Below are positions 1 through 12,093 of a DNA stretch of 64,000 nucleotides, in pieces. Every line of letters begins with the position of its first letter. The first letter of the stretch is position 1. The stretch is from Poecilobothrus nobilitatus. Taxonomy: Eukaryota; Arthropoda; Insecta; Diptera; Dolichopodidae. The stretch covers positions 221,018,965 to 221,082,964 of the forward strand of contig OX352774.1 of assembly GCA_947095535.1 (NCBI GenBank), given 5' to 3'. A program made the translations under genes and the position numbers. The notes below the pieces were generated by a model, which saw nothing but the letters and a program-made list of their open reading frames with translations, did not search any database and was not told where the DNA came from.

Positions 1-2866
1 CCGTTAAAAAGAAAATCAACTAAAAAAATTTTCCATATAATGAAAACTAACATTTTCACACATTGAATTTTCTTTAAATACTTTTTCGCTAAAGAATTTT
101 TAATATTGACTTCGGGCAGATTTTTCATTTTAATATTTTAAAGATTTTTGAAGCATTCTTCAGATAAAATGACCGTTTTTTTGTTTTGAAAAATGATTTT
201 CCAATTTAAAGTTTTTCTTAAACTGCAACAAGTTAGTTGTTAAAAGAATTTCTTGCTAATTTAAACTAATTGTTTATTTTTTATTAACCGATAAAATTTT
301 AACTTTAAATTTTTAGCCAATTTTAATCTAATATTATGATTTGAAAAATAATTGAAAATAATTCGTACTCATTCATATCCTTAAAATGCTCAAAGCAAAA
401 ACCGGTTATTTTTAATATAATATGGTTGTCATATAATAAGTTTAATTGCATTGCCTAGTTCACCGCGTCAGCAAATTTTTTCTGAAACATTTAAAAAAAA
501 AAGATAAATCTCTCAACAGCAATTCATCGTTTCAGAAGAATTTTTCTACAGAAGAAAAAAATGTAAACAGATAAATGTGTCTATTCAACTCAATTTGAAT
601 TTTTTGAATATGTCAGATTATTTTATAAAATAACAGTTGAAAAAAGAGTTCCGAAGAAAAAGTTAAAATTAATCCAATTTTTTTTCCAGAGAAAAAAAAA
701 CTTCTGGAGAAAATTTAAAAAAAGAAATAATTCAAATTTTCATATTAGAAACATGCGCACAAACATGCGTTAAAATATCGGAAGTGGTGAATCCAGAATT
801 ACATCTTTATGAAGCATTACACCAAATAAAAACTTTCTCAATATCAAATAAAACTATTTCAGTTTACAACAAAAACTGAAGTTATAAGGGAAAACTTTGC
901 AAAAAGATAGCTTATGAAATGTTATGAGATAATTCTGAAAGTGCTGATTGTTATTAGCGTTATTAAGGGGTTATGACGTCATTCAAAAATTTTTGAACAT
1001 TCAATGATATCTCATCAATGACATAGAATGAACTAACATCAAAAACCTAAATGAATTAGAGTCCAAAGAAATTCTACTTTAGTTCATACGAACTAATATT
1101 GAAAAATGTACGGAGAAGAATGTAACAGTAGAAATTGATAAATTTAGGCAAATTTAAAAATGAAATAAAATCGAATTATTTTCGAATAAAAATTAGTTAG
1201 GTTTTGAAAAATGAATTATAATCGAAAATTTTTTATTTTAATTCATATGAACTAGAACTGAAAATATTACAAATGAACTATTGTCAAAAAATGTTTAAAA
1301 AATACACTATTTTTGTAAAATTTCTGAAAAAAGTGAATATTTCACTTTTTATAACATAAGATCTCAATTTCAATGATATTGCTTATAATAGTCTTTACAA
1401 AAAAACCCAAAACATTTATTTTAACACTAAAATCTCTTAAACTCTAAAATTTCCCCAAATAATTTTCTTACACTAAGCGAATATTTGCCCGTTTTTGCTA
1501 TCTCTCTTTGCTAATCTCTCTATTCTATTTTTCCCTATTTCATTTCTTTTAGGTGTTTTTGACGTTATTTCATTTTAAGTTAGTTCACTCAACTCTTTTA
1601 AAGCTTTTAATTTTTTTACAGTTTTCTTTACAGCTAAAAATACGAAGAAAAATCACATGAAATTTTTATGAAAAATACTAGTAATAGTAATTTTAGAATA
1701 ATATGTACTTCGGCAATGTGCACCATTAAATATACTGCGATTTTAAAATTCATATTTAAAAAAAATCTTTATTTAAAACAATCCTGTGTGAATTTCTCCT
1801 TGTTTTAGCTTCTTAAAATAAAACAGAGTTGATAATATTTTAACATATATTTAATTAACACCATAACCATCCTATATTAGATCTTTAAAAATTATTTCAT
1901 TATAATTTAATTTTTCTTACAAAATCCTAAATTAAACCTCGTATAGTATCTAAGATAAATAAAACTACAATACTCATATTCTATTGAACTTTTCGTATAT
2001 TTTAGTATAATTTCCAAGTATCTACACAAATAACTTGTCCAAAATCATTATTTGCTTTTTTTTTTTATAATATTCTCATAAAAAAAAAAAAAACTTAAAT
2101 ATAAAAAATATAAAAATTTTTTTAAGAAAATGAAAAAATTTTGTGGAAAAACCGAAAACAAAAAAAAAAAAAACCGGAAATGATTTTGAAAACTTTTTAT
2201 TTTACTTGTTAGACAAAAAAAAAATGAATACAAACTATAAATACCGTTAATTCCTTATATTTCATTATATATATATATATTTATTTTTTTTTTTGGAGGG
2301 TATTTTATTGTTTTAGAAGAACAAAATTTTAATAAAGTCAAATTAAAACAATAGTTGTTATAAAATATAATAAATTTAAATAAAATAAATGGTATATGAA
2401 ACAAAAAAAAAAAAGAAAAACGCGAAATTATAAAATTTGAATAAAATTATTTTATTTCTCATGAATAAAACTACCTACTGTTGTATCTCTTCATTACATA
2501 TAATTTCTCCATGCAGTATTATTATATTTAAAATGTTTTTTTTTTTTCTTAATTGTAGCAAAAATTGAATTTTCCCATTAACAATATAAAGTAACATAAA
2601 AGGTAACAATAGTAAATAATTATGTTAATCTATTTTTAAAAATATATACAATTACTTAAATTTAAACACAGTTTAAAAATCCTATCAGATTTTGTCCTTT
2701 ATAAATTACCTTTCTGTTATACTTTTATTTATTGTATACATATGTATATAACATACATTATTGTTTAGTTGCATAAAAAATATTAAAATAAGGTTAAAAT
2801 TAAATATTCGAAAGTAAACAAACAAGTATCTAAACTATATCTAAAGTGTCTAAGTATATTATTAGG
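1..2866. other. AT-rich non-coding DNA
   Basis: The stretch is dominated by A/T tracts and short degenerate repeats. All reading frames are short and rich in Phe/Lys/Asn, as expected from base composition. I found no RNA gene, splice-paired exon or element terminus. If the Sur gene on the minus strand continues to lower coordinates, this could be intron, but nothing in the sequence proves it. Confidence 0.6.
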
Positions 2867-3349
2867 AAGCGAGTCACAATCCTGCACGCCAAAATCAACC
2901 TGCGACAAAATCTTACTTTTTTTTGTTTTATTTTGCAATACAAAATCTATCTTTCAAAATCTTTCACGGACAATATCTTGCAAAATATTTTTAAAGAAAT
3001 AAGATTGTGGCTTTATTTTTAAAGTATGTATAAACAAATAGTTAAGGAGGATTTTAGAGTTGGATTCAAAAACAGGGATAATACGCTTTTTCCAGAATAT
3101 TTATTTATATATGTATATGTGAGATTCTAAATTAGGAGGAATTTTAGAATTGGATTCAAAAGCAGGTTTGCCGCTTTTTTCAGAATATTTATATATAAGA
3201 ATATGTGACATTCTGAATTACATGCAAGATTTTCTCCTAGTAGATTTTGGAAAAAAGATTTTGTTTTAAAAAGATTTTCGAAAGGAATATTTTGCATGCA
3301 AGATTTTGTCGCATTAGATTTTGACGTAAAAGATAATGTAGCAAACCCA
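2867..3349. mobile_element. Foldback-type element, arm word GCGACAAAATCTT
   Basis: Two inverted arms flank a core. The left arm (about 2870-3005) contains CCAAAATCAACCTGCGACAA and several AAAATCTT words. The right arm (about 3220-3345) contains the inverse words, including AAGATTTTGTCGC and AGATTTTGACGT. The core (3045-3235) is two copies of the 90-bp unit found at other loci. There is no coding capacity, so this would be a non-autonomous element. The same left arm recurs at 57808-57870 inside another element. Exact ends and the target-site duplication are uncertain because the flanks are A/T. Confidence 0.6.
3045..3235 (+). repeat. Two tandem copies of the 90-bp core unit
   Basis: GGATTCAAA occurs at 3062 and again at 3152, a 90-bp period. 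Each copy runs through a CAGG segment, then TTTTTCCAGAATATTTAT, then a TATGTATATGTGA stretch, then ATTCTRAATTAGGAGGA. Related units lie at about 17010-17125, 23115-23500, 34280-34470, 53095-53215, 53640-53960, 57725-57800 and 57945-58130. Confidence 0.8.
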
Positions 3350-4558
3350 CATTATTAATAAAAAAAAAGAAAATTTATTTAGTGATAAATTTTTTTTGTT
3401 TTTTATGTACATACATATAAATAAGTTTCCACTTGAATTCACTTGTCTGAACGCTTAATTTTATTTTATTTTATGGGAATATTATCATTAGTTTATTAAT
3501 AACTTAAAAAATAAATAACAAAAAAAAAAATTTCAGATTTATTCACCTGTAAATTAATAATATTATATGTAGGTAAAACCAAAAATAATATTTTAAAAAT
3601 AAGCAGCTCATAAATTATTTTTACAAATTTTTTGTTTTGTTTTTTTTTTTTTTTCACATTTTCTTTTTTATTCAATTATCCTATTATTATTTATTAACTA
3701 CTAGACACTTTTAACAAAAAACGAACAATCTATAGATAAATTGTCTTTTTTTTTTAAAGTGAAAAAAACAAAAAACAAATCTCTTTTAATTATAAAAAAC
3801 AAAAAAAAAAAAAAAAAAAGATGCAATGTTCTAGTTTTGAAATGATTTTTATTGTAACAATATTGAAAATCAATTCTTAAAATATGTGTAACATATACAA
3901 AAAAAAAAACAAAACAAATATGAAGTTTCAAGTGCTATTATCAATGTTGCAAAATAATATTTGAGAAGTTTTCTATAAATATACCTAATAATATTATCAT
4001 ACATATATTTTATATACCTACTTATTTATTTATATAAATATGGGAAAAAAAAAAAAAACTTTATTTCAAAAGTCGTAAGTTGTTTCAATAAAAATAAAAA
4101 AAAATAAAAAACAAATAAAAAGTAGGAAAACTAACCTACGAGAACATACTATTATAAGGTAGGTAATTCTATTTGCACAATATACTTGTATAAAGTTGGA
4201 TTCTTATACATGTATTATTTATTTTACAAAGTTACAAAAACAAAAAAAAAAAAAAACACAACACAACAGAAGAAAAACAGTAAGGAGTTGTTCCATGGGA
4301 ATTTGAAACAAGGTAATTGAATTTTAAATAATAGGTAGGTACTTATTGTATAATAAATGAAAAGTTAAAAATGCAAAATGGGCTGTTTTGATCTCTTCAT
4401 AATTTTCTTATGACTTAGTATTTAAAAAATTTTGTACAGTATATAGAGTGCGGTTCATAAAATATTTTGATTTTTCTTAGAATTTTTTTTAAGAATTTTA
4501 AGAATTAATAAATAAAACTTGATTTTTAAGCTTTTTAACAGTTAAAATTAAAGAATGT
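3350..4558. other. AT-rich non-coding DNA
   Basis: Only poly-A/T tracts and TATATGTATA-type simple sequence are visible. I found no supported gene or element terminus. Confidence 0.6.
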
Positions 4559-4680
4559 TCAGCCGAGTAATCAACGGCTTATTGAAATTATGATTTTTGA
4601 AACTAATAAAGTAAAGTCAAATATGAATAATAAATAAGTTAATGGATGATCCTTATAAGAGTAAAAAGAAGAACAAAATT
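4559..4680 (+). repeat. Dispersed CAGCCGAG repeat, copy 1
   Basis: The copy begins CAGCCGAGTAATCAACGGCT, where AGCCG...CGGCT can pair as a short hairpin. It continues through GAAACT and GTCAAATATG, then a purine-rich tail. It aligns over about 110 bp with 14552-14670, which starts CAGCCGAGGAATCACCGGCT. Both copies are in the same orientation. The family is not recognised. A structured RNA or the end of an unidentified SINE/MITE are possibilities. Confidence 0.6.
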
Positions 4681-5600
4681 ACAAATATTTGTTTTTAAAT
4701 TAGTTGCTTCTGCCCTTATTGAGTTGCTCCGAAACTCTTATTATTATTATATAATTAGTTTTTTTTTTTTTTTGTAAATTAAAAATACGTATAAGATAGA
4801 TATACGTATGCACTAAATATTAAGAATTTCATCTTCAATACAAAAAAAAAAAAACAATAATCTTCCAAATTAATCGAAAATCAAAAGAAACTGTAACAAA
4901 AATGATCCTAAGGATATGCAAAATAAAAAAAAAATCAACTTATTGTTGACATATATGAGCGAAATTTTAATTGTTCCAAATCTAAATATGTACTCAAATT
5001 TAAGATTTCTTTAATACTATGGGATGATAATTGTATTCTTAAAGATATTTCATAACCTCAAAATGACTTAATTATACTGTATGTACTAATTGTCGTTCAA
5101 AAAAAAAAAAAACTTCCAATACATACATCTCTTTTAGAAATTATTGGAATAGGCTTTAAAAGAAAATAGATAGTTTTAACTTAGAACTCTCTCAAATTAT
5201 TTCTGCATATATTGCAAAGTTCGAAATAAAACAATCGTTAATGTTTTACAAGAATTTTCGCCACCTGCATTCAAAAGAAGAAATTTCGTTAAGAAATTCC
5301 CCTTAAATAACGTTCTCGACTTGTCTAATGTATAGATAATCGACATACAGTGATTTGTCAAAAGCTTCCAACTGTTTAATTAAAAGAACAAAAATTCGGG
5401 GATAGGTGTTACAACAGGACTGTAATATTTTATAAAGTAAAAACTTATATGCACATACTGTCATGCTAGGAAAACAACGAACATAAGAATATAAGAAGAG
5501 TTTTAAAATTAGAGCTTTAAGGTTATAATATAATTCAGAATTCATCCATCAAAAGTATCTATAAATTATACAATATTTTGATTTATATACAATTTACAAA

Positions 5601-5690
5601 CAGGGGCCTCAGTGGCCTAGTGAGTAAGAGCGTATAAAATATCCATTTATCTAAAGTAAGAGCGTATAAAATATCCATTTATCCATTTTG
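5601..5690 (+). repeat. tRNA-derived SINE head with 32-bp internal duplication
   Basis: GGCCTAGTGAGTAAGAG resembles a tRNA D-arm/A-box and closely matches the SINE head on the minus strand at 48124-48212 (GCCTAGTGGGTAAGAG). Here the copy is cut short: no B-box follows. Instead AGTAAGAGCGTATAAAATAT and the next few bases occur twice, at 5623 and 5655. This is probably a truncated copy with a local tandem duplication. Confidence 0.55.
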
Positions 5691-7869
5691 CCATTTATGT
5701 TATGTTACAAACAAAATTTACAAACAAACAAAATACTAATTTGAATGAAAATTTTAACAATATTAGTATACTTTCATTTTTATTTTGTTTATATACAAAA
5801 TAAAACTTTTGATAAGTAAAAAAACTAAAAGTTTTTATCCTTGACAATTTGTTATGTGAATTTATTATTAACATTTCATATTGTAGATTTTATATTTTTA
5901 TTTTGTGTTTTCAGTTATTCTGTAATACCTATATTTGAATATCCTTTTTTTTTTTGTTTTTTATTAGTTTGCTTTTTATTCTTTTATTCTATTCTGTTTT
6001 TTTTTTTTTTTTTTTGTTTTGGGTTATAGTTTTTTTAATGCCTATCACTAATATTGACATAACGTTCATCGATTGTTTAAACTTACATAATTCAAAAATC
6101 CCACAAATATTACCTACATTTTGAATGAACTTTAAAAACAAAAAAAAAAAAGGATTCTCAATAAATATTATACAAAATATTAAATCAAATCTAAAAAACA
6201 AAATACAAAACAAAAAAATAAATAAATAACATGTTGCAAAAAAAGGATATAAGTATAATATATATATGTATATATGAATATAATCTTTATAAATATTGAA
6301 GTATATAACTTTTGAATTAAGAATTAAATTTGATTTGATGAAGAACTAAAATATATGTATTCAACATATTTTTATTATTGCATAAAAACAGTTTATTTAT
6401 AAACATATATATTATGTATCTATACATTTAATACATAATGTTAAATTTGCATAATAAGTTATTTTGAATCAAATTTACATATTATTGAATAAAATTCACA
6501 TAATATACACTTTTAATAAAATAAATGTATGTGTATATATATATGTATATGTATATGCACATTGCACATGTATACTGATGTGACGTAAAAGAAAGAAATG
6601 AAAATAAATGCATAATAATTGCATTCACTTCTATTCTATAAAATCACATAATAATGTATGAGTAAATAATAAAATTTAAGTTAAAATTGAGAAGTTTGAA
6701 GCAGAAGCATATATTTTTAGAAAGAAAATTTTTATTTTTATATTTTAAAAGAATATTTTAAAATGAAATGATGTGCATTTCATTTTATGGGATTAAGATA
6801 AAAATATCCTTTTTTTTTCACATAAACGAATCTGAGAATCTAAGTTTAATTTCACTTGATAAAAATGACAATTTATAGCTTAGGTACCTAATGTATAAGT
6901 TTTGTACCTTAAAATATTACTGAAACTCTACTGAATGCCTACTGAAACTCTGTTACCATTCTAAGTTTTGTTTCTGTTCCACAATAATTTATTTCTTCCT
7001 TATTCTAAAATATTGAAACTTATATAATATACTTAGGCTACTATTTACAGTGCAAATAATTCAGAATTTATTGCAATAAATATCTGATGTGTTATCATTT
7101 TTTTCATCCTTTTTATCCTAATAACTTTTACAATATTTTTTTGATATAAAGAATCAATTTAATTTCATTTTTAACACAATATCTATATTTAGAAAAAAAC
7201 CATAATTTTTGGAATTGGTCGGTCAACCTGTTTAAAAAATTTCTAAATTGTTTAAGATCATCAAGTATTTAAATCAAATTTACAAAAGAACTTTTGTGTA
7301 ATCTAAATGTATAATACACTTTGAAAAGTTAGACACAATCACAGTAAGAAAACAAATGTATATTGTTCAAATGGTTACAATTTAATGTTCTACAAAAAAA
7401 AAAATATATTTACACAATGAACACAGACAATTGGCAGAAAATTTATTAAACTTTATAAATTCAAACACGTACAAAATATTATTTAGTTTTCAAATACATA
7501 AAGCTGCATATTTTTTGATCATACAAGAAAGAAAATTTTTGAAAAAAAAATAAAAATATATAGGTTAGTTATCTAAGGATAAAATTTTTTAGTTTAACCT
7601 GTGAGCTTTTATTTATTTTTAAAAGATTAAAAATAAAAATTTCCAATTTTAACAATTTTTTTCCTGCTGGAACTGTAAATCTTCAAAATACACCGATAAA
7701 ACTCAATCCCTGTTGGCATTAGGAGTTTTTTACTTACTGAAATCACCTGCTCCAAAGCCAGTATAAATGACTAATCACCTTAACTGCAAAACAGCAAAAT
7801 GGCTCAGGAATATGGTAAGGAAAACAAAGAGAACAAGAAGGTGGAATTTTGAACTTACATTGCAGGAGT
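5691..7869. other. AT-rich non-coding DNA
   Basis: The stretch holds poly-T runs (around 5995-6015), TATATGTATA repeats (6255-6275, 6535-6560) and A/T-biased short frames. I see no supported gene. The last part (about 7690-7869) is more complex and lies just 3' of the LINE coding scrap on the minus strand, so it may be that element's 3' untranslated tail. Confidence 0.5.
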
Positions 7870-8215
7870 AGTATTAAATTGGAATTTTACCAGATGCAAC
7901 TTTAATTGATTCTTTGAACTTTTGTATATTATACAAACTAGCAAACATCTGCACTGGTAATGTGTTCCACAATTTGGGCGGACTAACTAAGAATAAGTTC
8001 CTATATTTCGTTGTTCTAGTTGTAATATGTTACACTAAATAATTATGAGAGAGAGCTACTTTAAGTGTAATAAGTAAAGTTGGTTCGAGTTTGGGTATCA
8101 TACTTTTAATTGCGCTAATAGCTTTTTTTTATACTTTATTCAAATAGTGTAAAGAGTAATACTGGACGAGCTATTGAAATTTTGGGAGTTATATTCAAGT
8201 CTTGACCGAATAGAC
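7870..8215 (-). pseudogene. LINE (CR1/Jockey-type) ORF2 C-terminal remnant
   Basis: Reading the minus strand from about 8215, one frame gives RSRLEYNSQNF, then after two stops KLEPTLLITLKVAL, then TRTTKYRNLFLVSPPKLWNT and LPVQMF...FKESIK, ending at a stop near 7874. The pattern R-x-LEY-x-S, then TR-x-x-KY-x-N-x-F, then P-x-x-LWN-x-LP is typical of the end of non-LTR retrotransposon reverse-transcriptase proteins of the CR1/Jockey/L2 type. In-frame stops and the missing upstream polymerase core show a dead 5'-truncated copy. The clade is inferred only from this short tail. Confidence 0.65.
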
Positions 8216-9596
8216 TTTTTGTATATACATATACATAACATACGTTGTATGCTTTGAAATCTGTAAAATTATTTTTCTTTTAAAAGAATCTCAAACAACA
8301 AGAATGTTCTTAAGAAGGTTTTTTCCAATTTTCTTTACTGAATCGACATTCAAGAGTTATTTTAGAATATTTTTTAACTCGAAATTTATACTTTTTAGAA
8401 AATTTTTGAGTTTTTAAGCCTTTTTAAAACTAATTTTTCAATAAACTTAAGTTGCTACTACTTAAAAGATTACGAGACTATATTATTGATATTTTAAAAA
8501 AAAAAAAAAAAAAGAGCTTTTCATATTGCCCTTTGTTTACATAATGCCTTGTTTTTTATATTATTAATGTTGCAACAAAAGAGGAAATTAATTTTTTTCC
8601 TAATAAAATATTTTATTTCATAAAACAATTCATAAAAGAAAAAAAAAAATATTAAATAGTTAAGTATTGAAAGTATATTATATATTATATACTATTCTTA
8701 TCTACATATAAAATTGAATAGAAATTTAATTAAAAAAAAATGAATTAAAGAATGCCCCAAAGGCACTTACACAAAATTGAACAATAATTATAATAAAGAA
8801 AAAAGGAGTAGGAACTACGTATATTATGATTTGTATATAGAAACTATAAACTTCATCTCATAATCTAATGAATTTCAAAATTTTTCCATTCTTTTAAATT
8901 ATATTAAATTTTAAATTGAAATGAAATAAATTTAAAAATTTTTTTTAATAGTATTTTTTAAGGATTCCTTTAATTGAAAATTCTTTCTATTTAAATGAAA
9001 GTAAAAAAAAAAATGTAAAATTATTTTCTTTTAATTAATTTAAATTTAATTTAGTTTTTAATTTCATTATAAAAATTATTGATCATGCATTTAATTAATA
9101 CTATAGGTACTATATTTAAAATATTTAACTCCAACAATTTTTTTTTTTTCCTTTTTAATAATAATCGTTTTAATAAAAAAAAAACCTTGAAAAAGATTTT
9201 CTTTATAAAATCATACTCGCCATAATTGTTTTACTACACAACACCAAACAAAACAATAAGAACAAGAACAATATAATGAACTCTTATTAAAATAAATAAA
9301 AAAAAAAAACAAAAAAAAAAATATTATTGCATATCCTATAGGATCCGTACTCATAATAATTCTTTTTCAAGAAATACTTAAAGGACATTTTGTTTTTCTT
9401 TTTACCGTTTCTTTTTTAATTTTTTTTTTGTTTCTTTTTTCTTATGATTTTTACAATTTAAGTTTAATCACGTGCTCAGTTGTTTTTTTTTTTTTTTTAT
9501 ATTTTTGCCTCGTTTTTATTAATTTCATTTTCCACAAAATAAAAAGATGAAGAAAACGAGGAAGAGTGCAGTAGAGTAGACTGTGTCAACTCTGGG
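8216..9596. other. AT-rich non-coding DNA
   Basis: Poly-A and poly-T runs and short A/T frames only. A small palindrome, ATCCTATAGGAT (9334-9345), is the only distinct feature, and no function is implied. Confidence 0.6.
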
Positions 9597-10044
9597 ATAC
9601 CCGTATGAACGTAATATATCCTGTTTCTATAAAACTTGATCATCTTTTAAAAACATTCAGAGTTTTAGTACCGAACCACAGAGATATATTTATGTAAATT
9701 GTGGAGTTGTATGATAGCTACCCGAATCTATTACGCCTAGCTTCATTAAGTTCCAAGAAATGCAAAAAGCCTGAACCGGCTGCTTTAGACCATTCAAATT
9801 TTACAAAAGTTTTTGGCATGCAACTCGACACTTTTTCACTAAATTTCAGATAGCTAGCTTCAATAGACACTGAGTTATTTTCATTTAAAAAGAGAAGTTG
9901 TATGGCAACTATCCGAACCTGTCATATCATCACAACAAAATTTTACAGAAGTTGTTGCCATAAAACTCGATCATCATTTGCAAAATTTCAGATACCTAGA
10001 TTGAATAGACACTGGGTTATTTCCATTTAAAGAAAGAAGTTGTA

Positions 10045-11131
10045 TGGCAGCTACTCGAACCCGGCGGCCGAAAATGCTGGAGTTAAAAAGCAAAACTAAC
10101 AATTTTGCAACAGTGACGTAAAAAAAATTTCAGCCTCCTAGCTCCTCTATTTTTTGAGTTATCGTGCGGACGGACACTGAGTTCTTTTCATTTAAAAAGA
10201 GAAGTTGTATGGCAGCTACCCGAACCCGTCTCACCACCACAACCAAATTTTGCAGAAGTTGTTGCCATAAAACTTGATCATCATTCGCAAAATTGCAGAT
10301 ACCTAGATTGAACAGACACTGGGTTATTTCCATTTAAAGAAAGAAGTTGTATGGCAGCTACTCGAACCCGGCGGCCGAAAATGCTGGAGTTAAATAGCAA
10401 AACTAACAATTTTGTAAAAGTGACGTAAAAAAAATTGCAGCCTCCTAACTCCTTTATTTTTTGAGTTATCGTGCGGACGGACACTGAGTTCTTTCATTTA
10501 AAAAGAGATTTTGTATGGCAGCTACCCGAACCCGTCACACCACCACAACCAAATTTTGCAGAAGTTGTTGCCATAAAACTTGATCATCATTTGCAAAATT
10601 TCAGATACCTAGATTGAACAGACACTGGGTTATTTCTATTTAAAGAAAGAAGTTGTATGGCAGCTACCCGAACCCGGGGACAGAAAATGCTGGAGTTAAA
10701 TAGCAAAACTAACAATTTTACAAAAGTGACGTAAAAAAATTTTCAGCCTCCTAGCTCCTCTATTTTTTGAGTTATCGTGCGGACGGACACTGAGTTCTTT
10801 TCATTTAAAAAGAGATTTTGTATGGCAGCTACCCGAACCCGTCGCACCAGCACAACCAAATTTTGTAGAAGTTGTTGCCATAAAACTTGATCATCATTTG
10901 CAAAATTTCAGATACCTAGATTGAACAGACACTGGGTTATTTCTATTTAAAGAAAGAAGTTGTATGGCAGCTACCCGAACCCGGGGACAGAAAATGCTGG
11001 AGTTAAATAGCAAAACTAACAATTTTACAAAAGTGACGTAAAAAAATTTTCAGCCTCCTAGCTCCTCTATTTTTTGAGTTATCGTGCGGACGGACACTGA
11101 GTTCTTTTCATTTAAAAAGAGATTTTGTATG
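10045..11131 (+). repeat. Higher-order tandem array, ~307-bp unit (142 + 165)
   Basis: The motif GGCAGCTACYCGAACCCG occurs at 10045, 10211, 10353, 10517, 10659, 10824, 10966 and 11131. Spacing alternates 166, 142, 164, 142, 165, 142 and 165 bp, so two related half-units form a composite of about 307 bp repeated between three and four times. Each composite has one half with GATACCTAGATTGAACAGAC and one with CAGCCTCCTARCTCC plus the ATCGTGCGGACGG core. Confidence 0.85.
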
Positions 11132-11790
11132 GCAGCTACCCGAACCCGTCACACCAGCACAACCAAATTTTGTAGAAGTTGTTGCCATAAAACTTGATCA
11201 TCATTTGCAAAATTTCAGACGTCTAGCTTCATTAGGTTCCAAGAGGTGCAAGAAGTCTGAACCGGCTGCTCTAGACCAAACAAATTTTACAAAAGTTGTT
11301 GGCATATAACTCGACACTTCTTTACTAAATTTCAGATTCCTAGCTTCAATAAACACTGAGTTATTCTCATTTAACCGGATAAGTTGTATGGCAGCTACCC
11401 GAACCCGCCGCACCACCACAACCAAATTTTACAAAAGTTGTTGCCATAAAACTTGATCATCATTTGCAAAATTTCAGACGCCTAGCTTCATTAGGTTCCA
11501 AGAGATGCAAGAAGTCTGAACCGGCTGCTCTAGACCAACCAAATTTTACAAAAGTTGTTGGCATGTAACTCGACACCTCTTTACTAAATTTCAGATTCCT
11601 AGCTTCAATAAACACTGAGTTATTCTCATTTAAACGGAGAAGTTGTATGGCAGCTACCCGAACCCGCTGCACCAGCACAACCAAATTTTACAGAAGTTGT
11701 TGCCATAAAACTTGATCATCATTTGCAAAATTTCAGAAACCTAGCTTGAATAGATACTGAGTTATTTCTATATAAAGATAGAAGTTGTAT
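11131..11790 (+). repeat. Second tandem register, 259-bp unit
   Basis: After 11131 the same GGCAGCTACCCGAACCCG motif recurs at 11390 and 11649, both 259 bp apart, then once more at 11791 after the 142-bp spacing. The 259-bp unit uses a different partner half, marked by AGCTTCATTAGGTTCCAAG and GCTCTAGACCA. That half also appears once at the left edge (about 9740-9790). Confidence 0.8.
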
Positions 11791-11912
11791 GGCAGCTACT
11801 CGAACCCGCCGACCGAAAATGTTGGATTTAAATAGCAAAACTAACAATTTTGCAAAAGTGACGTAAAAAAAATTTCAGCCCCCTAGCTCCTTTATTTTTT
11901 GAGTTATCGTGC

Positions 11913-11956
11913 GGACGGACGGACGGACGGACGGACGGACGGACGGACGGACGGAC
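11913..11956 (+). repeat. (GGAC)11 microsatellite
   Basis: Eleven perfect GGAC copies follow GAGTTATCGTGC and precede GTACATGG. This is the GTCY-type microsatellite that marks mini-me/DINE elements. It produces an artificial RTDGRTDG reading frame. Confidence 0.95.
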
Positions 11957-12093
11957 GTACATGGCTTAATCGACTCAGAATTCGATTCTGAGCCGATCCA
12001 TACCTTTGACACTATATCTAGCTCGACTCCTTTAAGGTGTCACAAACGTAATGGCAAATTTATTATACCCTTGAACATAGTTCATACGGGTAT

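Larger units (their letters stand above)
9597..12093 (+). mobile_element. Helitron-like non-autonomous element (HINE/DINE/mini-me type)
   Basis: A 14-bp exact inverted pair bounds the element: ATACCCGTATGAAC at 9597-9610 and GTTCATACGGGTAT at 12080-12093. The right end also folds on itself: TATACCC-TTGAAC (from 12065) pairs imperfectly with GTTCAT-ACGGGTATA, giving a 3' hairpin. Inside are a tandem array, an 11-copy (GGAC)n microsatellite after GAGTTATCGTGC, and the phrase GCTTAATCGACTCAGAAT. Short terminal inverted pairs, a 3' hairpin, GTCY microsatellites and central tandem repeats are known features of dipteran mini-me/DINE elements, now grouped with Helentron-derived HINEs. No Rep/helicase sequence is present, so mobility would depend on another element. 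Confidence 0.75.

Noticed and set aside
5303..5545. 80-codon frame with Cys and Tyr residues
   Set aside because: No motif, splice partner, signal or repeat relation was found; its length is within chance for this composition.
5841..6213. Phe-rich frames on both strands
   Set aside because: Generated by poly-T/poly-A tracts.
10130..11684. Several 67-74-codon frames
   Set aside because: These are translations of the 307/259-bp repeat units of the Helitron-like element.
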